From: Bradyrhizobium yuanmingense
Lineage (GTDB): Bacteria; Pseudomonadota; Alphaproteobacteria; Rhizobiales; Xanthobacteraceae
Direction: 5' to 3'
NCBI RefSeq assembly: GCF_029167105.1
Contig: NZ_JARFML010000007.1
Location: forward strand, 62,001-126,000
DNA: 64,000 nucleotides
Below the pieces are notes generated by a model. That model was not told the origin of the DNA. It worked only from the letters and a program-made list of their open reading frames with translations, and made no database searches. Within the stretch, counting starts at the first letter, position 1. The number at the start of each line of letters is the position of its first letter. The translations under genes were made by a program, and so were the position numbers. Positions 17,175 to 31,550 of the stretch are shown in pieces.

Positions 17175-17623
17175 AAGCGCCTCACTTAACGACAGGCGGT
17201 GAGCATCGCCAGCGTCGGAACGGGCCACCCGTTGATCCCCAAAGACTAGATCTGCCAGGGGTCGCAAAGACGGGCACCAACCTCGACGAATGCCGCTCAA
17301 ACGCTGTCGATCATAGCTAGGCAATGCCAGTGCGACTTTAGTTCTCTCGAGCGCGTTCTCTTGAGATCGAATTCGGATGCATGACCTCAGTGCGCGGGCC
17401 GCGGCGTTACGCTGAACGGCTCCGAGACTGCGGTCCTCTGTGGCGTCGAAGCGCTTTCCGCTCGTTGATGGAGCGGTTGGCGCAATTTCGCTTTGCGCGG
17501 GTCATTCGCGCCAGGCGGCCCGTTCGGGCGGGTAGCTCGAGCAGAATTTGCGGACCCGGTGACGGGCCGCGGCAAGACAGCGGACCCGAGAGGGGCCGCG
17601 GCAGAAAAAGGGTGAAGGCCAGA

Positions 17624-17995
17624 ATGCCGACGATCAACCAGCTGATCGCTCAACCGCGGGAAGTGCAGAAGTCGCGCAAGAAGGTGCCGGCGCTGCAGCA
17701 GTCGCCGCAGAAGCGTGGTGTTTGCACGCGCGTCTACACCACGACCCCGAAGAAGCCGAACTCGGCGCTTCGTAAGGTTGCCAAGGTGCGCCTGACCAAC
17801 GGCTTCGAGGTGATCGGCTACATCCCCGGCGAGGGCCATAACCTCCAGGAGCACTCGGTGGTCATGATCCGCGGCGGCCGCGTCAAGGACTTGCCGGGCG
17901 TGCGCTATCACATCCTCCGCGGCGTTCTGGACACCCAGGGCGTCAAGAACCGTAAGCAGCGTCGTTCGAAGTACGGCGCCAAGCGTCCGAAGTAA
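17624..17995 (+). CDS. rpsL: 30S ribosomal protein S12
   Basis: A 123-residue S12, the exact usual length, from the ATG at 17624 ([13 protein letters not shown]). S12 monitors codon-anticodon pairing in the decoding centre. The two lysines commonly altered in streptomycin-resistant mutants are present as wild type: Lys43 in TPKKPNS and Lys88 in GGRVKDLPG. It is the first gene of the str operon, followed by rpsG after 15 nt. A longer open frame from 17381 is upstream non-coding sequence read through. Confidence 0.98.
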   Translation: MPTINQLIAQPREVQKSRKKVPALQQSPQKRGVCTRVYTTTPKKPNSALRKVAKVRLTNGFEVIGYIPGEGHNLQEHSVVMIRGGRVKDLPGVRYHILRGVLDTQGVKNRKQRRSKYGAKRPK

Positions 17996-18481
<486 letters not shown>

Positions 18482-18514
18482 CGGCGACACACTCGGACTC
18501 GCAAGGAACGACCC

Positions 18515-20587
<2,073 letters not shown>

Positions 20588-20627
20588 TTGTCGTCGGTTG
20601 AAAGCTGACGATTGAACGGAGAGTCAA

Positions 20628-21818
<1,191 letters not shown>

Positions 21819-21835
21819 TTACGAGAATAGGGACG

Positions 21836-21867
21836 GCGAGTAGCGAATGGTGACATTCGCTATTCGC
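21836..21867. repeat. ATTCGC-unit inverted repeat between tuf and rpsJ
   Basis: GCGAGTAGCGAATG (21836-21849) pairs with CATTCGCTATTCGC (21854-21867), with one G-T pair and a GTGA loop. Further ATTCGC units follow to about 21877. The same unit type builds the larger palindrome between rpoA and rplQ (37272-37340). It forms a strong RNA hairpin without a T-tract. Confidence 0.8.
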
Positions 21868-21899
21868 TATTCGCCACCCACTGAAGAGAGACCACGGCA

Positions 21900-22208
21900 A
21901 TGAACGGCCAAAACATTCGTATCCGTCTCAAGGCGTTCGACCATCGTATCCTCGATACGTCGACCCGTGAGATCGTGAACACGGCGAAGCGCACCGGCGC
22001 GCAGGTCCGCGGACCCATTCCGCTGCCCACCCGCATCGAGAAGTTCACCGTCAACCGTTCGCCCCACGTCGACAAGAAGAGCCGCGAACAGTTCGAGATG
22101 CGCACTCACAAGCGCCTGCTCGACATCGTCGATCCGACCCCGCAGACCGTCGATGCTTTGATGAAGCTCGACCTGGCCGCCGGTGTCGACGTCGAGATCA
22201 AGCTCTAA
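21900..22208 (+). CDS. rpsJ: 30S ribosomal protein S10
   Basis: A 102-residue S10 ([16 protein letters not shown] start), a 30S head protein that also serves as the NusE antitermination factor. The [15 protein letters not shown] segment is typical. It is the first gene of the S10 block. rplC follows after 52 nt. Confidence 0.98.
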
Positions 22209-22260
22209 GATTTTGGATCCCGTTCGCCAAAAGCGGACAAAGAGAACAGGAAGCAAGCCG

Positions 22261-22974
22261 ATGCGCTCCGGAGTGATCGCACAAAAGGTCGGGATGACGC
22301 GGGTCTTCACGGAGGCCGGCGAACATATCCCCGTGACCGTGCTAAAGCTCGGCAATTGCCAGGTCGTAGGCCACCGCACCGAAGAGAAGAACGGTTACGT
22401 CGCGCTCCAGCTCGGTTCGGGCAGCCGCAAGACCGTTTACATGCCGAAGGCCGAGCGCGGCCAGTTCGCGGTCGCCAAGGTCGAGCCGAAGCGCCGGGTC
22501 GAGGAATTCCGCGTCACCGCGGACGCCATGATCCCGGTCGGCGCCGAGATCCAGGCCGACCACTTCGTTGTCGGCCAGTTCGTCGACGTCACCGGCACCT
22601 CGGTCGGTAAGGGCTTCGCCGGCGGCATGAAGCGCTGGAACTTCGGTGGTCTGCGCGCCACGCACGGTGTGTCGATCTCGCACCGCTCGATCGGTTCGAC
22701 CGGTGGCCGTCAGGACCCCGGCAAGACCTGGAAGAACAAGAAGATGCCCGGCCACATGGGTGTCGACCGCATCACCACGCTCAACCTTCGCGTCGTCCAG
22801 ACCGATGTCGAGCGCGGCCTGATCCTCGTCGAAGGCGCCGTTCCCGGCTCCAAGGGCGGCTGGATCCGCGTGCGCGACGCCGTCAAGAAGCCGCTGCCGA
22901 AGGAAGCCCCGAAGCCCGGCAAGTTCAAGGTTGCTGGCGACGCGGAAGCCGCTCCGGCTGCGCAGGAGGCGTGA
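22261..22974 (+). CDS. rplC: 50S ribosomal protein L3
   Basis: A 237-residue L3 that reaches into the peptidyl transferase centre. I start at the ATG at 22261 ([16 protein letters not shown]), preceded by an AGGAAG site; a longer in-frame start at 22183 lies inside rpsJ and adds atypical residues. The conserved loop [20 protein letters not shown] is present. rplD begins 1 nt after its stop, so translation is probably coupled. Confidence 0.96.
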   Translation: MRSGVIAQKVGMTRVFTEAGEHIPVTVLKLGNCQVVGHRTEEKNGYVALQLGSGSRKTVYMPKAERGQFAVAKVEPKRRVEEFRVTADAMIPVGAEIQADHFVVGQFVDVTGTSVGKGFAGGMKRWNFGGLRATHGVSISHRSIGSTGGRQDPGKTWKNKKMPGHMGVDRITTLNLRVVQTDVERGLILVEGAVPGSKGGWIRVRDAVKKPLPKEAPKPGKFKVAGDAEAAPAAQEA

Positions 22975-22975
22975 G

Positions 22976-23596
22976 ATGGAATTGAAGGTCACCACCCTCG
23001 AAGGTAAGGAAGCCGGCTCCGTCCAGCTGTCCGACGCCATTTTCGGCCTCGAGCCGCGCGAGGACATCATCGCGCGCTGCGTGCAGTGGCAGCTCAACAA
23101 GCGCCAGGCCGGCACGCACAAGGCCAAGGGGCGCGCCGAGATCTGGCGCACCGGCAAGAAGATGTACAAGCAGAAGGGCACCGGCGGTGCTCGTCACGGC
23201 TCGGCCCGCGTGCCGCAGTTCCGCGGCGGCGGTCGTGCCTTCGGTCCGGTGGTGCGTTCGCACGCCACCGACCTGCCGAAGAAGGTCCGTGCGCTCGCCC
23301 TGAAGCATGCGCTTTCGGCCAAGGCCAAGGACGGCGATCTCGTCGTGATCGAGAAGGCCGCTCTGGAAGCCGCCAAGACCAAGGCGCTGCTCGGCCACTT
23401 CTCGGGCCTCGGCCTCACCAACGCGCTGATCATCGACGGTGCCGAGCTCAACAACGGCTTCGCCGCTGCGGCTCGCAACATCCCGAACATGGACGTGCTG
23501 CCGATCCAGGGCATCAACGTCTATGACATCCTGCGCCGTCAGAAGCTCGTTCTGACCAAGGCCGCCATCGATGCGCTGGAGGCGCGCTTCAAATGA
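22976..23596 (+). CDS. rplD: 50S ribosomal protein L4
   Basis: A 206-residue L4, starting at the ATG at 22976 ([14 protein letters not shown]). The long extended loop lining the exit tunnel is visible as [20 protein letters not shown] plus the following Arg-rich segment. In E. coli L4 also represses the S10 operon. Its stop overlaps the rplW start by 4 nt (ATGA). Confidence 0.97.
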   Translation: MELKVTTLEGKEAGSVQLSDAIFGLEPREDIIARCVQWQLNKRQAGTHKAKGRAEIWRTGKKMYKQKGTGGARHGSARVPQFRGGGRAFGPVVRSHATDLPKKVRALALKHALSAKAKDGDLVVIEKAALEAAKTKALLGHFSGLGLTNALIIDGAELNNGFAAAARNIPNMDVLPIQGINVYDILRRQKLVLTKAAIDALEARFK

Positions 23597-23895
23597 GCAA
23601 GAACATCGAGCCTCGCCACTACGACGTGATCCTGTCGCCGGTCGTGACCGAAAAGGCGACGATCGCCTCGGAGCACAACAAGGTGCTGTTCAAGGTGGCC
23701 GCCAAGGCGACCAAGCCGCAGATCAAGGAAGCGATCGAGAAGCTGTTCGACGTCAAGGTCAAGAGCGTCAACACGCTGGTCCGCAAGGGCAAGGTCAAGG
23801 CCTTCCGCGGCACCATCGGCTCGCAGTCGAACAGCAAACGCGCGATCGTGACCCTCGAAGAGGGTCACCGGATCGACGTCACCACCGGTCTGTAA
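23593..23895 (+). CDS. rplW: 50S ribosomal protein L23
   Basis: A 100-residue L23 located at the tunnel exit, where it docks trigger factor and the signal recognition particle. The typical segments are SPVVTEKAT near the N-terminus and [18 protein letters not shown]. Its ATG overlaps the rplD stop by 4 nt, and rplB follows after 12 nt. Confidence 0.97.
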   Translation: MSKNIEPRHYDVILSPVVTEKATIASEHNKVLFKVAAKATKPQIKEAIEKLFDVKVKSVNTLVRKGKVKAFRGTIGSQSNSKRAIVTLEEGHRIDVTTGL

Positions 23896-23907
23896 GGTCG
23901 TACGACG

Positions 23908-24741
23908 ATGGCACTGAAGACATTCAATCCCACGACGCCGGGCCAGCGCCAGCTGGTCATGGTCGATCGTTCGGCCCTCTACAAGGGCAAGCCGGTCAAG
24001 GCGCTCACCGAAGGCAAGAAGTCCTCGGGCGGCCGCAACAACACCGGCCGCATCACCGTGCGCTTCCGCGGCGGTGGTCACAAGCAGACGCTGCGTACCG
24101 TCGACTTCAAGCGTGAGAAGATCGACGTGCCCGCGACCGTCGAGCGTCTCGAGTATGATCCCAATCGCACCGGTTTCATCGCCCTGATCAAGTATCAGGA
24201 CGGCGAGCAGGCCTACATCCTGGCGCCGCAGCGCCTGGCGGTGGGTGACACGATCATCGCCGGCAATTACGTCGACGTGAAGCCGGGCAACGTCATGCCG
24301 CTCGGCAACATGCCGGTCGGCACGATCATCCACAACATCGAGGTCAAGATCGGCAAGGGCGGCCAGCTGGCGCGTTCCGCCGGTACCTACGCCCAGCTCG
24401 TCGGCCGCGACCAGGACTACGTCATCATCCGCCTGAACTCGGGCGAGCAGCGCCTGGTGCACGGCCGCTGCCGCGGCACGATCGGCGCGGTGTCGAACCC
24501 GGATCACATGAACACCTCGATCGGCAAGGCCGGTCGCAAGCGTTGGATGGGCCGCAGGCCGCACAACCGCGGTGTCGCGATGAACCCGATCGACCATCCG
24601 CACGGCGGTGGTGAAGGTCGTACCTCGGGCGGCCGCCACCCGGTCACCCCGTGGGGCAAGCCGACCAAGGGCAAGAAGACCCGCACCAACAAGTCGACCA
24701 CCAAATTCATTCTCCTAAGCCGCCACAAGCGGAAGAAGTAA
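23908..24741 (+). CDS. rplB: 50S ribosomal protein L2
   Basis: A 277-residue L2, the largest primary 23S-binding protein, needed for subunit joining and peptidyl transfer. The highly conserved [17 protein letters not shown] segment near the C-terminus, with the functionally important histidine, is intact. Lys/Arg-rich ends contact rRNA. It has 12-nt gaps on both sides. Confidence 0.98.
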   Translation: MALKTFNPTTPGQRQLVMVDRSALYKGKPVKALTEGKKSSGGRNNTGRITVRFRGGGHKQTLRTVDFKREKIDVPATVERLEYDPNRTGFIALIKYQDGEQAYILAPQRLAVGDTIIAGNYVDVKPGNVMPLGNMPVGTIIHNIEVKIGKGGQLARSAGTYAQLVGRDQDYVIIRLNSGEQRLVHGRCRGTIGAVSNPDHMNTSIGKAGRKRWMGRRPHNRGVAMNPIDHPHGGGEGRTSGGRHPVTPWGKPTKGKKTRTNKSTTKFILLSRHKRKK

Positions 24742-24753
24742 GGAACGCCGGAC

Positions 24754-25032
24754 ATGGTTCGTTCAGTCTGGAAAGGCCCGTTCGTCGAGGGTTCTCTGCT
24801 CAAAAAGGCAGATGCCGCGCGCGCGTCCGGCCGTCACGACGTCATCAAGATCTGGAGCCGTCGCTCGACGATCCTGCCGCAATTCGTCGGCCTGACCTTC
24901 GGCGTGTACAACGGTCAGAAGCACGTGCCGGTGGCCGTGAACGAGGAAATGGTCGGTCACAAGTTCGGCGAGTTCTCGCCGACCCGGACCTTCCATGGCC
25001 ACTCCGGCGACAAGAAAGCCAAGAAGGCTTGA
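24754..25032 (+). CDS. rpsS: 30S ribosomal protein S19
   Basis: A 92-residue S19 ([19 protein letters not shown]) in the 30S head, forming inter-subunit bridge B1 and complexing with S13. The [21 protein letters not shown] signature is visible at the C-terminus in part as [16 protein letters not shown]. It lies 10 nt before rplV. Confidence 0.98.
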   Translation: MVRSVWKGPFVEGSLLKKADAARASGRHDVIKIWSRRSTILPQFVGLTFGVYNGQKHVPVAVNEEMVGHKFGEFSPTRTFHGHSGDKKAKKA

Positions 25033-25042
25033 GGATTAAACG

Positions 25043-25429
25043 ATGAGCAAACCTAAGCGCGAACGGAGCCTCGCCGACAACGAGGCCAAGGCGGTCGCCC
25101 GGATGCTGCGGGTGAGCCCGCAGAAGCTCAACCTGGTCGCCCAGCTCATTCGCGGCCGGAAGGCGTCTGCCGCGCTCGCCGACCTGCAGTTTTCGCGCAA
25201 GCGGATCGCGGTCGACGTGAAGAAGTGCCTGGAATCGGCGATTGCCAACGCCGAGAACAACCACGACCTCGACGTCGACGATCTCGTCGTGGCCCAGGCC
25301 TTCGTCGGCAACGGCCTCGTGATGAAGCGCTTCGCCGCCCGCGGCCGCGGCCGCTCGGGCCGTGTCTACAAACCGTTTTCGCAGCTGACGATCATCGTTC
25401 GTCAGGTCGAAGCTGAAGCCGCCGCTTAA
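25043..25429 (+). CDS. rplV: 50S ribosomal protein L22
   Basis: A 128-residue L22 whose beta-hairpin lines the nascent-chain tunnel. The family signature is visible in [17 protein letters not shown] near the hairpin, followed by the short C-terminal strand LTIIVRQVE. It is 17 nt upstream of rpsC. Confidence 0.97.
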   Translation: MSKPKRERSLADNEAKAVARMLRVSPQKLNLVAQLIRGRKASAALADLQFSRKRIAVDVKKCLESAIANAENNHDLDVDDLVVAQAFVGNGLVMKRFAARGRGRSGRVYKPFSQLTIIVRQVEAEAAA

Positions 25430-25446
25430 GGGCGCAGGAGAACACG

Positions 25447-26172
25447 ATGGGTCAAAAGATCAATCCGATCGGTCTGCGTCTCGGCATCAACCGGACCTGG
25501 GATTCCCGCTGGTTCGCCGGCAAGCAGGAATACGGCAAGCTGCTGCACGAGGACGTCAAGATCCGCGAGATCCTGCACAAGGAGCTCAAGCAGGCGGCCG
25601 TCGCCCGCATCGTGATCGAGCGTCCGCACAAGAAGTGCCGCGTCACCATCCACTCGGCCCGTCCGGGCGTGGTGATCGGCAAGAAGGGCGCCGACATCGA
25701 CAAGCTGCGCAAGAGGGTCGCGGACATCACCTCGTCCGACGTCGTCATCAACATCGTCGAGATCCGCAAGCCGGAGCTCGATGCGACGCTGGTGGCCGAA
25801 TCGATCGCGCAGCAGCTCGAGCGCCGCGTGGCGTTCCGCCGTGCCATGAAGCGCGCCGTGCAGTCGGCGATGCGTCTCGGCGCGGAGGGCATCCGCATCA
25901 ACTGCTCGGGACGTCTGGGCGGTGCGGAAATCGCGCGCATGGAGTGGTACCGCGAAGGCCGCGTGCCGCTGCACACGCTGCGTGCCGACATCGACTACGG
26001 CGTTGCGACCGCGTTCACGACCTTCGGCACCTGCGGCGTCAAGGTCTGGATCTTCAAGGGCGAGATCCTCGAGCACGATCCGATGGCCCAGGACAAGAGA
26101 ATGGCCGAAGGCGAGACCGGCGGCAGTGGTGATCGCGGTGGCCGTCAGCGCCGCGAGACGGCCGCTGCCTAA
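25447..26172 (+). CDS. rpsC: 30S ribosomal protein S3
   Basis: A 241-residue S3 at the mRNA entry site. The KH domain shows [14 protein letters not shown] in the first half, and the C-terminal domain has [20 protein letters not shown]. The Gly/Arg-rich tail after about residue 215 is variable in the family. rplP follows after 30 nt. Confidence 0.97.
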   Translation: MGQKINPIGLRLGINRTWDSRWFAGKQEYGKLLHEDVKIREILHKELKQAAVARIVIERPHKKCRVTIHSARPGVVIGKKGADIDKLRKRVADITSSDVVINIVEIRKPELDATLVAESIAQQLERRVAFRRAMKRAVQSAMRLGAEGIRINCSGRLGGAEIARMEWYREGRVPLHTLRADIDYGVATAFTTFGTCGVKVWIFKGEILEHDPMAQDKRMAEGETGGSGDRGGRQRRETAAA

Positions 26173-26202
26173 GGTCAGACAGGAATTTGAGGGCTTAAAG
26201 CC

Positions 26203-26616
26203 ATGATGCAACCTAAGAAAACGAAGTTCCGGAAGGCGCATAAGGGCCGCATCCACGGCGTCGCGTCTTCGGGCGCGACGTTGGCGTTCGGCCAGTTCGG
26301 CCTGAAGGCGACCGAGCCCGAGCGCGTCACCGCGCGCCAGATCGAAGCCGCCCGCCGCGCGCTGACCCGCCACATGAAGCGCGCCGGCCGCGTCTGGATC
26401 CGCGTGTTCCCCGACGTTCCGGTGTCGAAGAAGCCGGCCGAAGTCCGCATGGGCTCCGGCAAGGGTTCGCCGGAATTGTGGGTCGCGCGCGTCAAGCCGG
26501 GCCGGGTGCTGTTCGAGATCGACGGCGTCAACACCCAGACGGCGCGTGAGGCGCTGACCCTGGCGGCCGCCAAGCTGCCGATCAAGACGCGCTTCGTCGA
26601 GCGCATTGCGGAGTAA
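26203..26616 (+). CDS. rplP: 50S ribosomal protein L16
   Basis: A 137-residue L16 that helps position tRNA in the A site. Typical segments are [15 protein letters not shown] near the N-terminus and [18 protein letters not shown]. Two adjacent ATGs (26203 and 26206) compete; a GAGGG site 9 nt upstream favours 26203. rpmC starts 5 nt after the stop. Confidence 0.96.
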   Translation: MMQPKKTKFRKAHKGRIHGVASSGATLAFGQFGLKATEPERVTARQIEAARRALTRHMKRAGRVWIRVFPDVPVSKKPAEVRMGSGKGSPELWVARVKPGRVLFEIDGVNTQTAREALTLAAAKLPIKTRFVERIAE

Positions 26617-26621
26617 TGGCC

Positions 26622-26828
26622 ATGGCACAGATGAAGATCGAAGACATCCGCGCGATGAGCCCCGACCAGCAGGATGAGGCCATCCTGAACCTGAAGAAGG
26701 AACGCTTCAACCTGCGCTTCCAGCGCGCCACCGGGCAGCTCGAGAACACCTCGCGCCTGCGCGAGGCCCGCCGTGACATCGCCCGGATCAAGACCATCGC
26801 CGCGCAGACGCGCGCGAAGAAGAAATAA
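26622..26828 (+). CDS. rpmC: 50S ribosomal protein L29
   Basis: A 68-residue L29 at the tunnel exit, next to L23. I start at 26622 ([14 protein letters not shown]), the common rhizobial N-terminus. An ATG at 26616 overlapping the rplP stop would add two residues. The core [19 protein letters not shown] is typical. rpsQ follows after 13 nt. Confidence 0.94.
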   Translation: MAQMKIEDIRAMSPDQQDEAILNLKKERFNLRFQRATGQLENTSRLREARRDIARIKTIAAQTRAKKK

Positions 26829-26841
26829 GAGGCTTACGAAG

Positions 26842-27090
26842 ATGCCGAAACGTACTTTGCAGGGCGTGGTCGTCAGCGACAAGCAAGCCAAGACCATCGT
26901 GGTGCGCGTCGACCGCCGCTTCACGCACCCGATCTACAAGAAGACGATCCGCCGTTCGAAGAACTACCACGCGCACGACGAGAGCAACCAGTTCAAGCCG
27001 GGCGACATGGTGTGGATCGAGGAAACGAAGCCGATTTCGAAGTTGAAGCGCTGGGTCGTGATCCGGGGCGAACACAAGAAAAGCGCCTGA
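26842..27090 (+). CDS. rpsQ: 30S ribosomal protein S17
   Basis: An 82-residue OB-fold S17 that binds 16S rRNA early in assembly ([18 protein letters not shown]). The conserved KFKPGD-like segment appears as [14 protein letters not shown] use the ATG at 26842; upstream in-frame sequence belongs to rpmC in another frame. rplN is 84 nt downstream. Confidence 0.96.
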   Translation: MPKRTLQGVVVSDKQAKTIVVRVDRRFTHPIYKKTIRRSKNYHAHDESNQFKPGDMVWIEETKPISKLKRWVVIRGEHKKSA

Positions 27091-27174
27091 TCTGTTGGCT
27101 TTAGCCGACTGACTTCAGGGAAATGTTGAGCGCCGGCTGGGCTGGCGCAAAGAGAAAGAGGACGAGGTGCATCA

Positions 27175-27543
27175 ATGATTCAGATGCAGACCAACCTCGA
27201 CGTGGCCGACAATTCTGGCGCACGCCGTGTCATGTGTATCAAGGTGCTCGGAGGCTCCAAGCGCCGCTACGCCACGATCGGCGACATCATCGTCGTGTCG
27301 ATCAAGGAAGCCATTCCGCGTGGCAAGGTGAAGAAGGGCGACGTGATGAAGGCCGTCGTGGTGCGCGTCCGCAAGGACATCCGCCGCGCCGACGGCTCGG
27401 TCATCCGTTTCGACCGCAACGCCGCCGTGCTGATCAACAACCAGTCCGAGCCGGTCGGCACCCGTATCTTCGGGCCCGTGCCGCGCGAGCTGCGCGCCAA
27501 GAACCACATGAAGATCATCTCGCTCGCGCCGGAGGTGCTGTGA
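27175..27543 (+). CDS. rplN: 50S ribosomal protein L14
   Basis: A 122-residue L14 ([18 protein letters not shown]) at the subunit interface, where it contacts L19 and the silencing factor Rsf[10 protein letters not shown] near the C-terminus is typical. The last base of its stop is the first base of the rplX start. Confidence 0.98.
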   Translation: MIQMQTNLDVADNSGARRVMCIKVLGGSKRRYATIGDIIVVSIKEAIPRGKVKKGDVMKAVVVRVRKDIRRADGSVIRFDRNAAVLINNQSEPVGTRIFGPVPRELRAKNHMKIISLAPEVL

Positions 27544-27857
27544 TGGCTGCGAAGATCCGCAAGGGCGACAAGGTCGTCGTGCTGACCGGCCGCGACAAGG
27601 GCCGCACCGGCGAAGTGTTCGAGGTTCGCCCCGACGCCGGCACCGCGCTGGTGCGCGGCATCAACATGGTCAAGCGTCACCAGAAGCAGACGCAGGCCCA
27701 GGAGGGCGGCATCATCTCGAAAGAGGCGCCGATCCAACTGTCCAACATCGCGTATGTCGGCAAGGACGGAAAGCCGACCCGCGTCGGATTCAAGATTCTG
27801 GCGGACGGCAAGAAGGTCCGCATCGCCAAGAGCTCGGGAGCTGAGATCGATGGCTGA
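27543..27857 (+). CDS. rplX: 50S ribosomal protein L24
   Basis: A 104-residue L24, a KOW-domain assembly initiator near the tunnel exit. The start [20 protein letters not shown] carries the KOW core. Coordinates follow the family N-terminus; upstream in-frame sequence overlaps rplN. It overlaps rplN by 1 nt and rplE by 8 nt, implying tight translational coupling. Confidence 0.96.
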   Translation: MAAKIRKGDKVVVLTGRDKGRTGEVFEVRPDAGTALVRGINMVKRHQKQTQAQEGGIISKEAPIQLSNIAYVGKDGKPTRVGFKILADGKKVRIAKSSGAEIDG

Positions 27858-28407
27858 GGCCGCTTACACGCCGCGCCTGCGCGCGGAATATGACGCGAAG
27901 ATCCGCACGGCTCTGACCGAGAAGTTCGGTTACGAGAACGTCATGCAGGTTCCGCGCCTGGACAAGGTCGTGCTGAACATGGGCGTTGGCGATTCCGTCA
28001 ACGACCGCAAGAAGGCCGAGACCGCCGCTGCCGAATTGACCCAGATCGCCGGCCAGAAGGCGATCGTGACCTATTCGCGCATCGCGATCGCGACATTCAA
28101 GCTGCGTGAGAACCAGCCGATCGGCTGCAAGGTCACGCTGCGCAAGGCCCGCATGTACGAGTTCATCGATCGCCTGGTGAACGTCGCGTTGCCGCGCGTG
28201 CGCGACTTCCGCGGTCTGAACCCGAAGAGCTTCGACGGCCGTGGCAACTACTCGCTCGGCATCAAGGAGCACATCATTTTCCCCGAGATCGACTTCGACA
28301 AGGTCACGGAAGCCCGCGGTATGGACATCACCGTCTGCACCACGGCCAAGACCGACGAAGAGGCGAGGGCCTTGTTGACCGCTTTCAATTTCCCGTTCCG
28401 GCAGTGA
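27850..28407 (+). CDS. rplE: 50S ribosomal protein L5
   Basis: A 185-residue L5 that carries 5S rRNA into the central protuberance with L18. The signatures [10 protein letters not shown] and [13 protein letters not shown] are present. The ATG at 27850 ([10 protein letters not shown]) lies inside the rplX end. rpsN follows after 46 nt. Confidence 0.96.
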   Translation: MAEAAYTPRLRAEYDAKIRTALTEKFGYENVMQVPRLDKVVLNMGVGDSVNDRKKAETAAAELTQIAGQKAIVTYSRIAIATFKLRENQPIGCKVTLRKARMYEFIDRLVNVALPRVRDFRGLNPKSFDGRGNYSLGIKEHIIFPEIDFDKVTEARGMDITVCTTAKTDEEARALLTAFNFPFRQ

Positions 28408-28453
28408 GACGCTGACTTAGAGCCTCTCAAACGCGGATACCCAGGAGCCAAGC

Positions 28454-28759
28454 ATGGCAAAGAAGAGTTCAGTCGAGAAGAACAACCGGCGCAAGCGGAT
28501 GGTGAAGAACGCCGCCGCCAAGCGCGAGCGGTTGAAGGCGATCATCGCCGACAAGACGCTGCCGATGGAGGAGCGGTTCGCCGCGACCCTGAAGCTGGCG
28601 GAAATGCCGCGCAACTCGTCGGCGACCCGCATCCGCCTGCGTTGCGAGCTGTCGGGCCGCCCGCGCTCGAACTATCGCAAGAACAAGCTGTCCCGTATCG
28701 CGCTGCGCGAACTTGGCTCCAAGGGCATGGTCCCGGGCCTCGTGAAGTCCAGCTGGTAA
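28454..28759 (+). CDS. rpsN: 30S ribosomal protein S14 (long, zinc-independent form)
   Basis: A 101-residue S14 of the 30S head. It lacks the four-cysteine ribbon of the short form, so it is the zinc-independent type. The typical C-terminal block [15 protein letters not shown] is present. It lies 14 nt upstream of rpsH. Confidence 0.97.
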   Translation: MAKKSSVEKNNRRKRMVKNAAAKRERLKAIIADKTLPMEERFAATLKLAEMPRNSSATRIRLRCELSGRPRSNYRKNKLSRIALRELGSKGMVPGLVKSSW

Positions 28760-28773
28760 GGAGGGGCGTTTAG

Positions 28774-29172
28774 ATGTCTACGCACGATCCAATCAGCGAT
28801 CTGATCACCCGTATCCGCAACGCGCAGATGCGTTCGAAGACCAAGGTCTCCACGCCCGGCTCGAAGATGCGCGAGAACGTGCTCGAGGTTCTGAAGGCTG
28901 AGGGCTACATCCGCGGTTACGCCACGCTCGAACACTCCTCGGGCCGCAGCGAGATCGAGATCGAGCTGAAGTATTTCGACGGCGAGCCCGTCATCCGCGA
29001 GATTGAGCGCGTTTCCAAGCCCGGGCGCAGAGTCTACGCCTCGGTGAAGAACCTGCCGCGGGTGAACAACGGTCTCGGCATTTCGGTGTTGTCGACGCCG
29101 AAGGGGATCATGGCCGACCACAGCGCGCGCGACGCGAATGTGGGCGGTGAAGTCCTCTTCACGGTGTTCTGA
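28774..29172 (+). CDS. rpsH: 30S ribosomal protein S8
   Basis: A 132-residue S8 ([18 protein letters not shown]) that binds the central domain of 16S rRNA and in E. coli represses the spc operon. The C-terminal [13 protein letters not shown] segment is typical. rplF follows after 16 nt. Confidence 0.97.
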   Translation: MSTHDPISDLITRIRNAQMRSKTKVSTPGSKMRENVLEVLKAEGYIRGYATLEHSSGRSEIEIELKYFDGEPVIREIERVSKPGRRVYASVKNLPRVNNGLGISVLSTPKGIMADHSARDANVGGEVLFTVF

Positions 29173-29188
29173 GAAGGATTTTTCATCC

Positions 29189-29722
29189 ATGTCACGAGTT
29201 GGCAAAAGGCCTGTGGCGGTTCCGTCGGGTGTGACCGCGACCGTCGATGGGCAGACCGTCAAGATGAAGGGCCCGAAGGGCCAGCTTCAGTTCGTCGTCC
29301 ACGACGACGTCGAAGTGAAGCTCGAGAACGGCCAGGTCAAGGTCAAGCCGCGGACCGAGACCAACCGCGCGCGGGCGCTGTACGGCACCGCTCGCGCCCA
29401 GGTCGCGAATCTGGTCGAAGGCGTCACCAAGGGTTTCGAGAAGAAGCTCGAGATCACCGGCGTCGGCTATCGCGCCGCGATGCAGGGCAAGAACCTGCAG
29501 CTCGCGCTCGGCTACAGCCATGACGTGATCTACCCGATCCCCGAGGGGATCACGATCACCGTCCCGAAGCCGACCGAGATCACGGTGGCGGGCAGCGACG
29601 TCCAGCGCGTCGGCCAGGTCGCCGCCGAGATCCGCTCCTATCGTCCGCCGGAACCCTACAAGGGCAAGGGCGTGAAGTATGTGGGCGAATTCATCTTCCG
29701 CAAGGAAGGCAAGAAGAAGTAA
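29189..29722 (+). CDS. rplF: 50S ribosomal protein L6
   Basis: A 177-residue L6 near the sarcin-ricin loop. The start at 29189 ([17 protein letters not shown]) gives the normal length; a longer frame from 29138 overlaps rpsH. The signature [13 protein letters not shown] sits near the C-terminus. rplR follows after 11 nt. Confidence 0.97.
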   Translation: MSRVGKRPVAVPSGVTATVDGQTVKMKGPKGQLQFVVHDDVEVKLENGQVKVKPRTETNRARALYGTARAQVANLVEGVTKGFEKKLEITGVGYRAAMQGKNLQLALGYSHDVIYPIPEGITITVPKPTEITVAGSDVQRVGQVAAEIRSYRPPEPYKGKGVKYVGEFIFRKEGKKK

Positions 29723-29733
29723 CGGAGCCGGTC

Positions 29734-30096
29734 ATGTCGAAAGCCAAGGTTACGAATGCCCGGCGCAAGCGGAGTGTGCGGCTGAAGCTGCGCCGTTCCG
29801 CCGGCGGCCGTCCGCGCCTGTCGGTGTTCCGCTCGTCCAAGCACATCTACGCCCAGGTCATCGACGACCTGAAGGGCGAGACGCTGGCCTCTGCCTCGTC
29901 GCTCGAGAAGTCGATGCGCGACGGCGGCAAGACCGGCGCTGACATCGATGCGGCGAAGGCGGTCGGCAAGCTGCTGGCTGAGCGCGCTGCAGAGAAGGGT
30001 GTCAAGGAAGTCGTGTTCGATCGCGGCAGCTATCTCTATCACGGGCGCGTCAAGGCTCTTGCCGATGCAGCGCGTGAGAGTGGGCTGAGCTTCTAA
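29734..30096 (+). CDS. rplR: 50S ribosomal protein L18
   Basis: A 120-residue L18 that binds 5S rRNA. Segments [16 protein letters not shown] and [17 protein letters not shown] are typical. It sits between rplF and rpsE, 44 nt before the latter. Confidence 0.97.
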   Translation: MSKAKVTNARRKRSVRLKLRRSAGGRPRLSVFRSSKHIYAQVIDDLKGETLASASSLEKSMRDGGKTGADIDAAKAVGKLLAERAAEKGVKEVVFDRGSYLYHGRVKALADAARESGLSF

Positions 30097-30140
30097 CAGA
30101 ATTTGAGGATTGAGGCGTAAGTCTCTGAAGGATTAGAAAA

Positions 30141-30734
30141 ATGGCAGAACGCGAACAACGTGGTGGACGCGATCAACGCGGCGGCGGACGTGAACGCAGG
30201 GAGCGCGAGGAGCGCGACAGCGAGTTCGTCGACAAGCTCGTCCACATCAACCGCGTGGCCAAGGTCGTCAAGGGCGGCAAGCGCTTCGGTTTCGCAGCGC
30301 TGGTCGTGATCGGCGACCAGAAGGGCCGCGCCGGCTTCGGTCACGGCAAGGCGCGCGAAGTGCCTGAGGCGATCCGCAAGGCGACCGAGTCCGCCAAGCG
30401 CAACCTGACGCGGGTGTCGCTGCGCGAGGGCCGCACGCTCCATCACGACATCGCCGGCCGTCATGGCGCGGGCCGTGTCTATCTGCGTGCAGCTCCGGCC
30501 GGTACCGGCATCATCGCCGGCGGCCCGATGCGCGCCGTGTTCGAGACGCTCGGCGTCCAGGACGTGGTGGCGAAGTCGATCGGCTCGTCGAACCCGTACA
30601 ACATGGTGCGCGCGACCTTCGACGCGCTGAAGCACCAGGATTCGCCGCGTTCGGTCGCAGCCCGCCGCAACATCAAGGTGTCCACCCTCCAGTCCCGCCG
30701 TATCGGCGGCGATGCCGAGGCGGCCGCCGACTAA
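30141..30734 (+). CDS. rpsE: 30S ribosomal protein S5
   Basis: A 197-residue S5 affecting decoding fidelity and mRNA helicase function. The first ~25 residues are a charged Arg/Glu/Gly extension before the conserved core ([18 protein letters not shown]). An AAGGA site precedes the ATG. The conserved [17 protein letters not shown] segment is intact. rpmD follows after 25 nt. Confidence 0.97.
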   Translation: MAEREQRGGRDQRGGGRERREREERDSEFVDKLVHINRVAKVVKGGKRFGFAALVVIGDQKGRAGFGHGKAREVPEAIRKATESAKRNLTRVSLREGRTLHHDIAGRHGAGRVYLRAAPAGTGIIAGGPMRAVFETLGVQDVVAKSIGSSNPYNMVRATFDALKHQDSPRSVAARRNIKVSTLQSRRIGGDAEAAAD

Positions 30735-30759
30735 CGGAAGCTTTTCGGAGTAGACTCCC

Positions 30760-30954
30760 ATGGCCAAGGCCGCAAAGACGATCAAGGTCGAGCAGACCGG
30801 CAGCGCGATCCGCCGCCATCACTCGCAGCGTTCGACCCTGATCGGGCTCAAGCTCAACAAGATCGGCCGCACCAGCGAACTGCCGGATACCCCGGCGGTC
30901 CGCGGCATGATCGAGAAGGTTCACCATCTCGTCCGCATCATCGACGAGAAGTAA
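30760..30954 (+). CDS. rpmD: 50S ribosomal protein L30
   Basis: A 64-residue L30 ([18 protein letters not shown]). The single-domain bacterial form is complete, ending in [11 protein letters not shown]. Its place between rpsE and rplO is standard for the spc operon; rplO is 75 nt downstream. Confidence 0.96.
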   Translation: MAKAAKTIKVEQTGSAIRRHHSQRSTLIGLKLNKIGRTSELPDTPAVRGMIEKVHHLVRIIDEK

Positions 30955-31029
30955 GCAAAGGCGTACGGTCCCGGAGAGCGGGAAGCGGTTTTCGGTGAAG
31001 ATCGTGCGCAAGACACAAGGAGAAGGGCG

Positions 31030-31515
31030 ATGAAGCTCAGCGATATCGCCGACAACGCCGGCTCGCGCAAGAAGCGTATGCGCGTCGGCCGCGGCATCGG
31101 TTCCGGCAAGGGCAAGCAGTCCGGTCGCGGCGGCAAGGGCCAGACCGCGCGTTCGGGCGTGCGCATCAAGGGTTTCGAAGGCGGCCAGATGCCGATGCAT
31201 CGCCGTCTGCCCAAGCGCGGCTTCAACAACATCTTCCGCGTCGAGTTCGCCGAGATCAATCTCGACCGGCTCCAGGAAGCGGTCGACGCCAAGAAGATCG
31301 ACGCCGGCAGCGTCGTCAATGTCGAGGCCCTGGTGAAGGGCGGCGTGCTGCGCCGCGCCAAGGGCGGCCTGCGGCTGCTCGGCCGAGGCGAGCTCAAGTC
31401 CAAGCTCAACATCGAAGTGCACGGCGCCAGCAAGACCGCGATCGCCGCGGTCGAGAAGGCCGGCGGTTCGGTGAAGATCCTCGCCCAGCCCAAGGAAGAA
31501 GGCGAGGCAGCGTAA
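31030..31515 (+). CDS. rplO: 50S ribosomal protein L15
   Basis: A 161-residue L15. The Gly/Lys/Arg-rich N-terminus ([20 protein letters not shown]) extends into the 50S core, and a globular C-terminal domain follows. A hairpin with a short T-run (31529-31550) lies just after it, before secY. Confidence 0.97.
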   Translation: MKLSDIADNAGSRKKRMRVGRGIGSGKGKQSGRGGKGQTARSGVRIKGFEGGQMPMHRRLPKRGFNNIFRVEFAEINLDRLQEAVDAKKIDAGSVVNVEALVKGGVLRRAKGGLRLLGRGELKSKLNIEVHGASKTAIAAVEKAGGSVKILAQPKEEGEAA

Positions 31516-31528
31516 CAACTGCGTCATT

Positions 31529-31550
31529 GGCCCGCGGCGCGCGGGCCTTT
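31529..31550 (+). terminator. Hairpin with short T-run between rplO and secY
   Basis: A perfect 8-bp GC stem, GGCCCGCG / CGCGGGCC, encloses a GCG loop and is followed by only TTT. It starts 14 nt after the rplO stop. It probably lowers read-through into secY, consistent with lower demand for SecY than for ribosomal proteins. Confidence 0.55.

Noticed and set aside
17381..17623. Upstream in-frame extension of rpsL
   Set aside because: It gives Arg-rich sequence unlike S12, which has a fixed 123-residue length from 17624.
17624..17995. Possible streptomycin-resistant rpsL allele
   Set aside because: Lys43 and Lys88 are both wild type.
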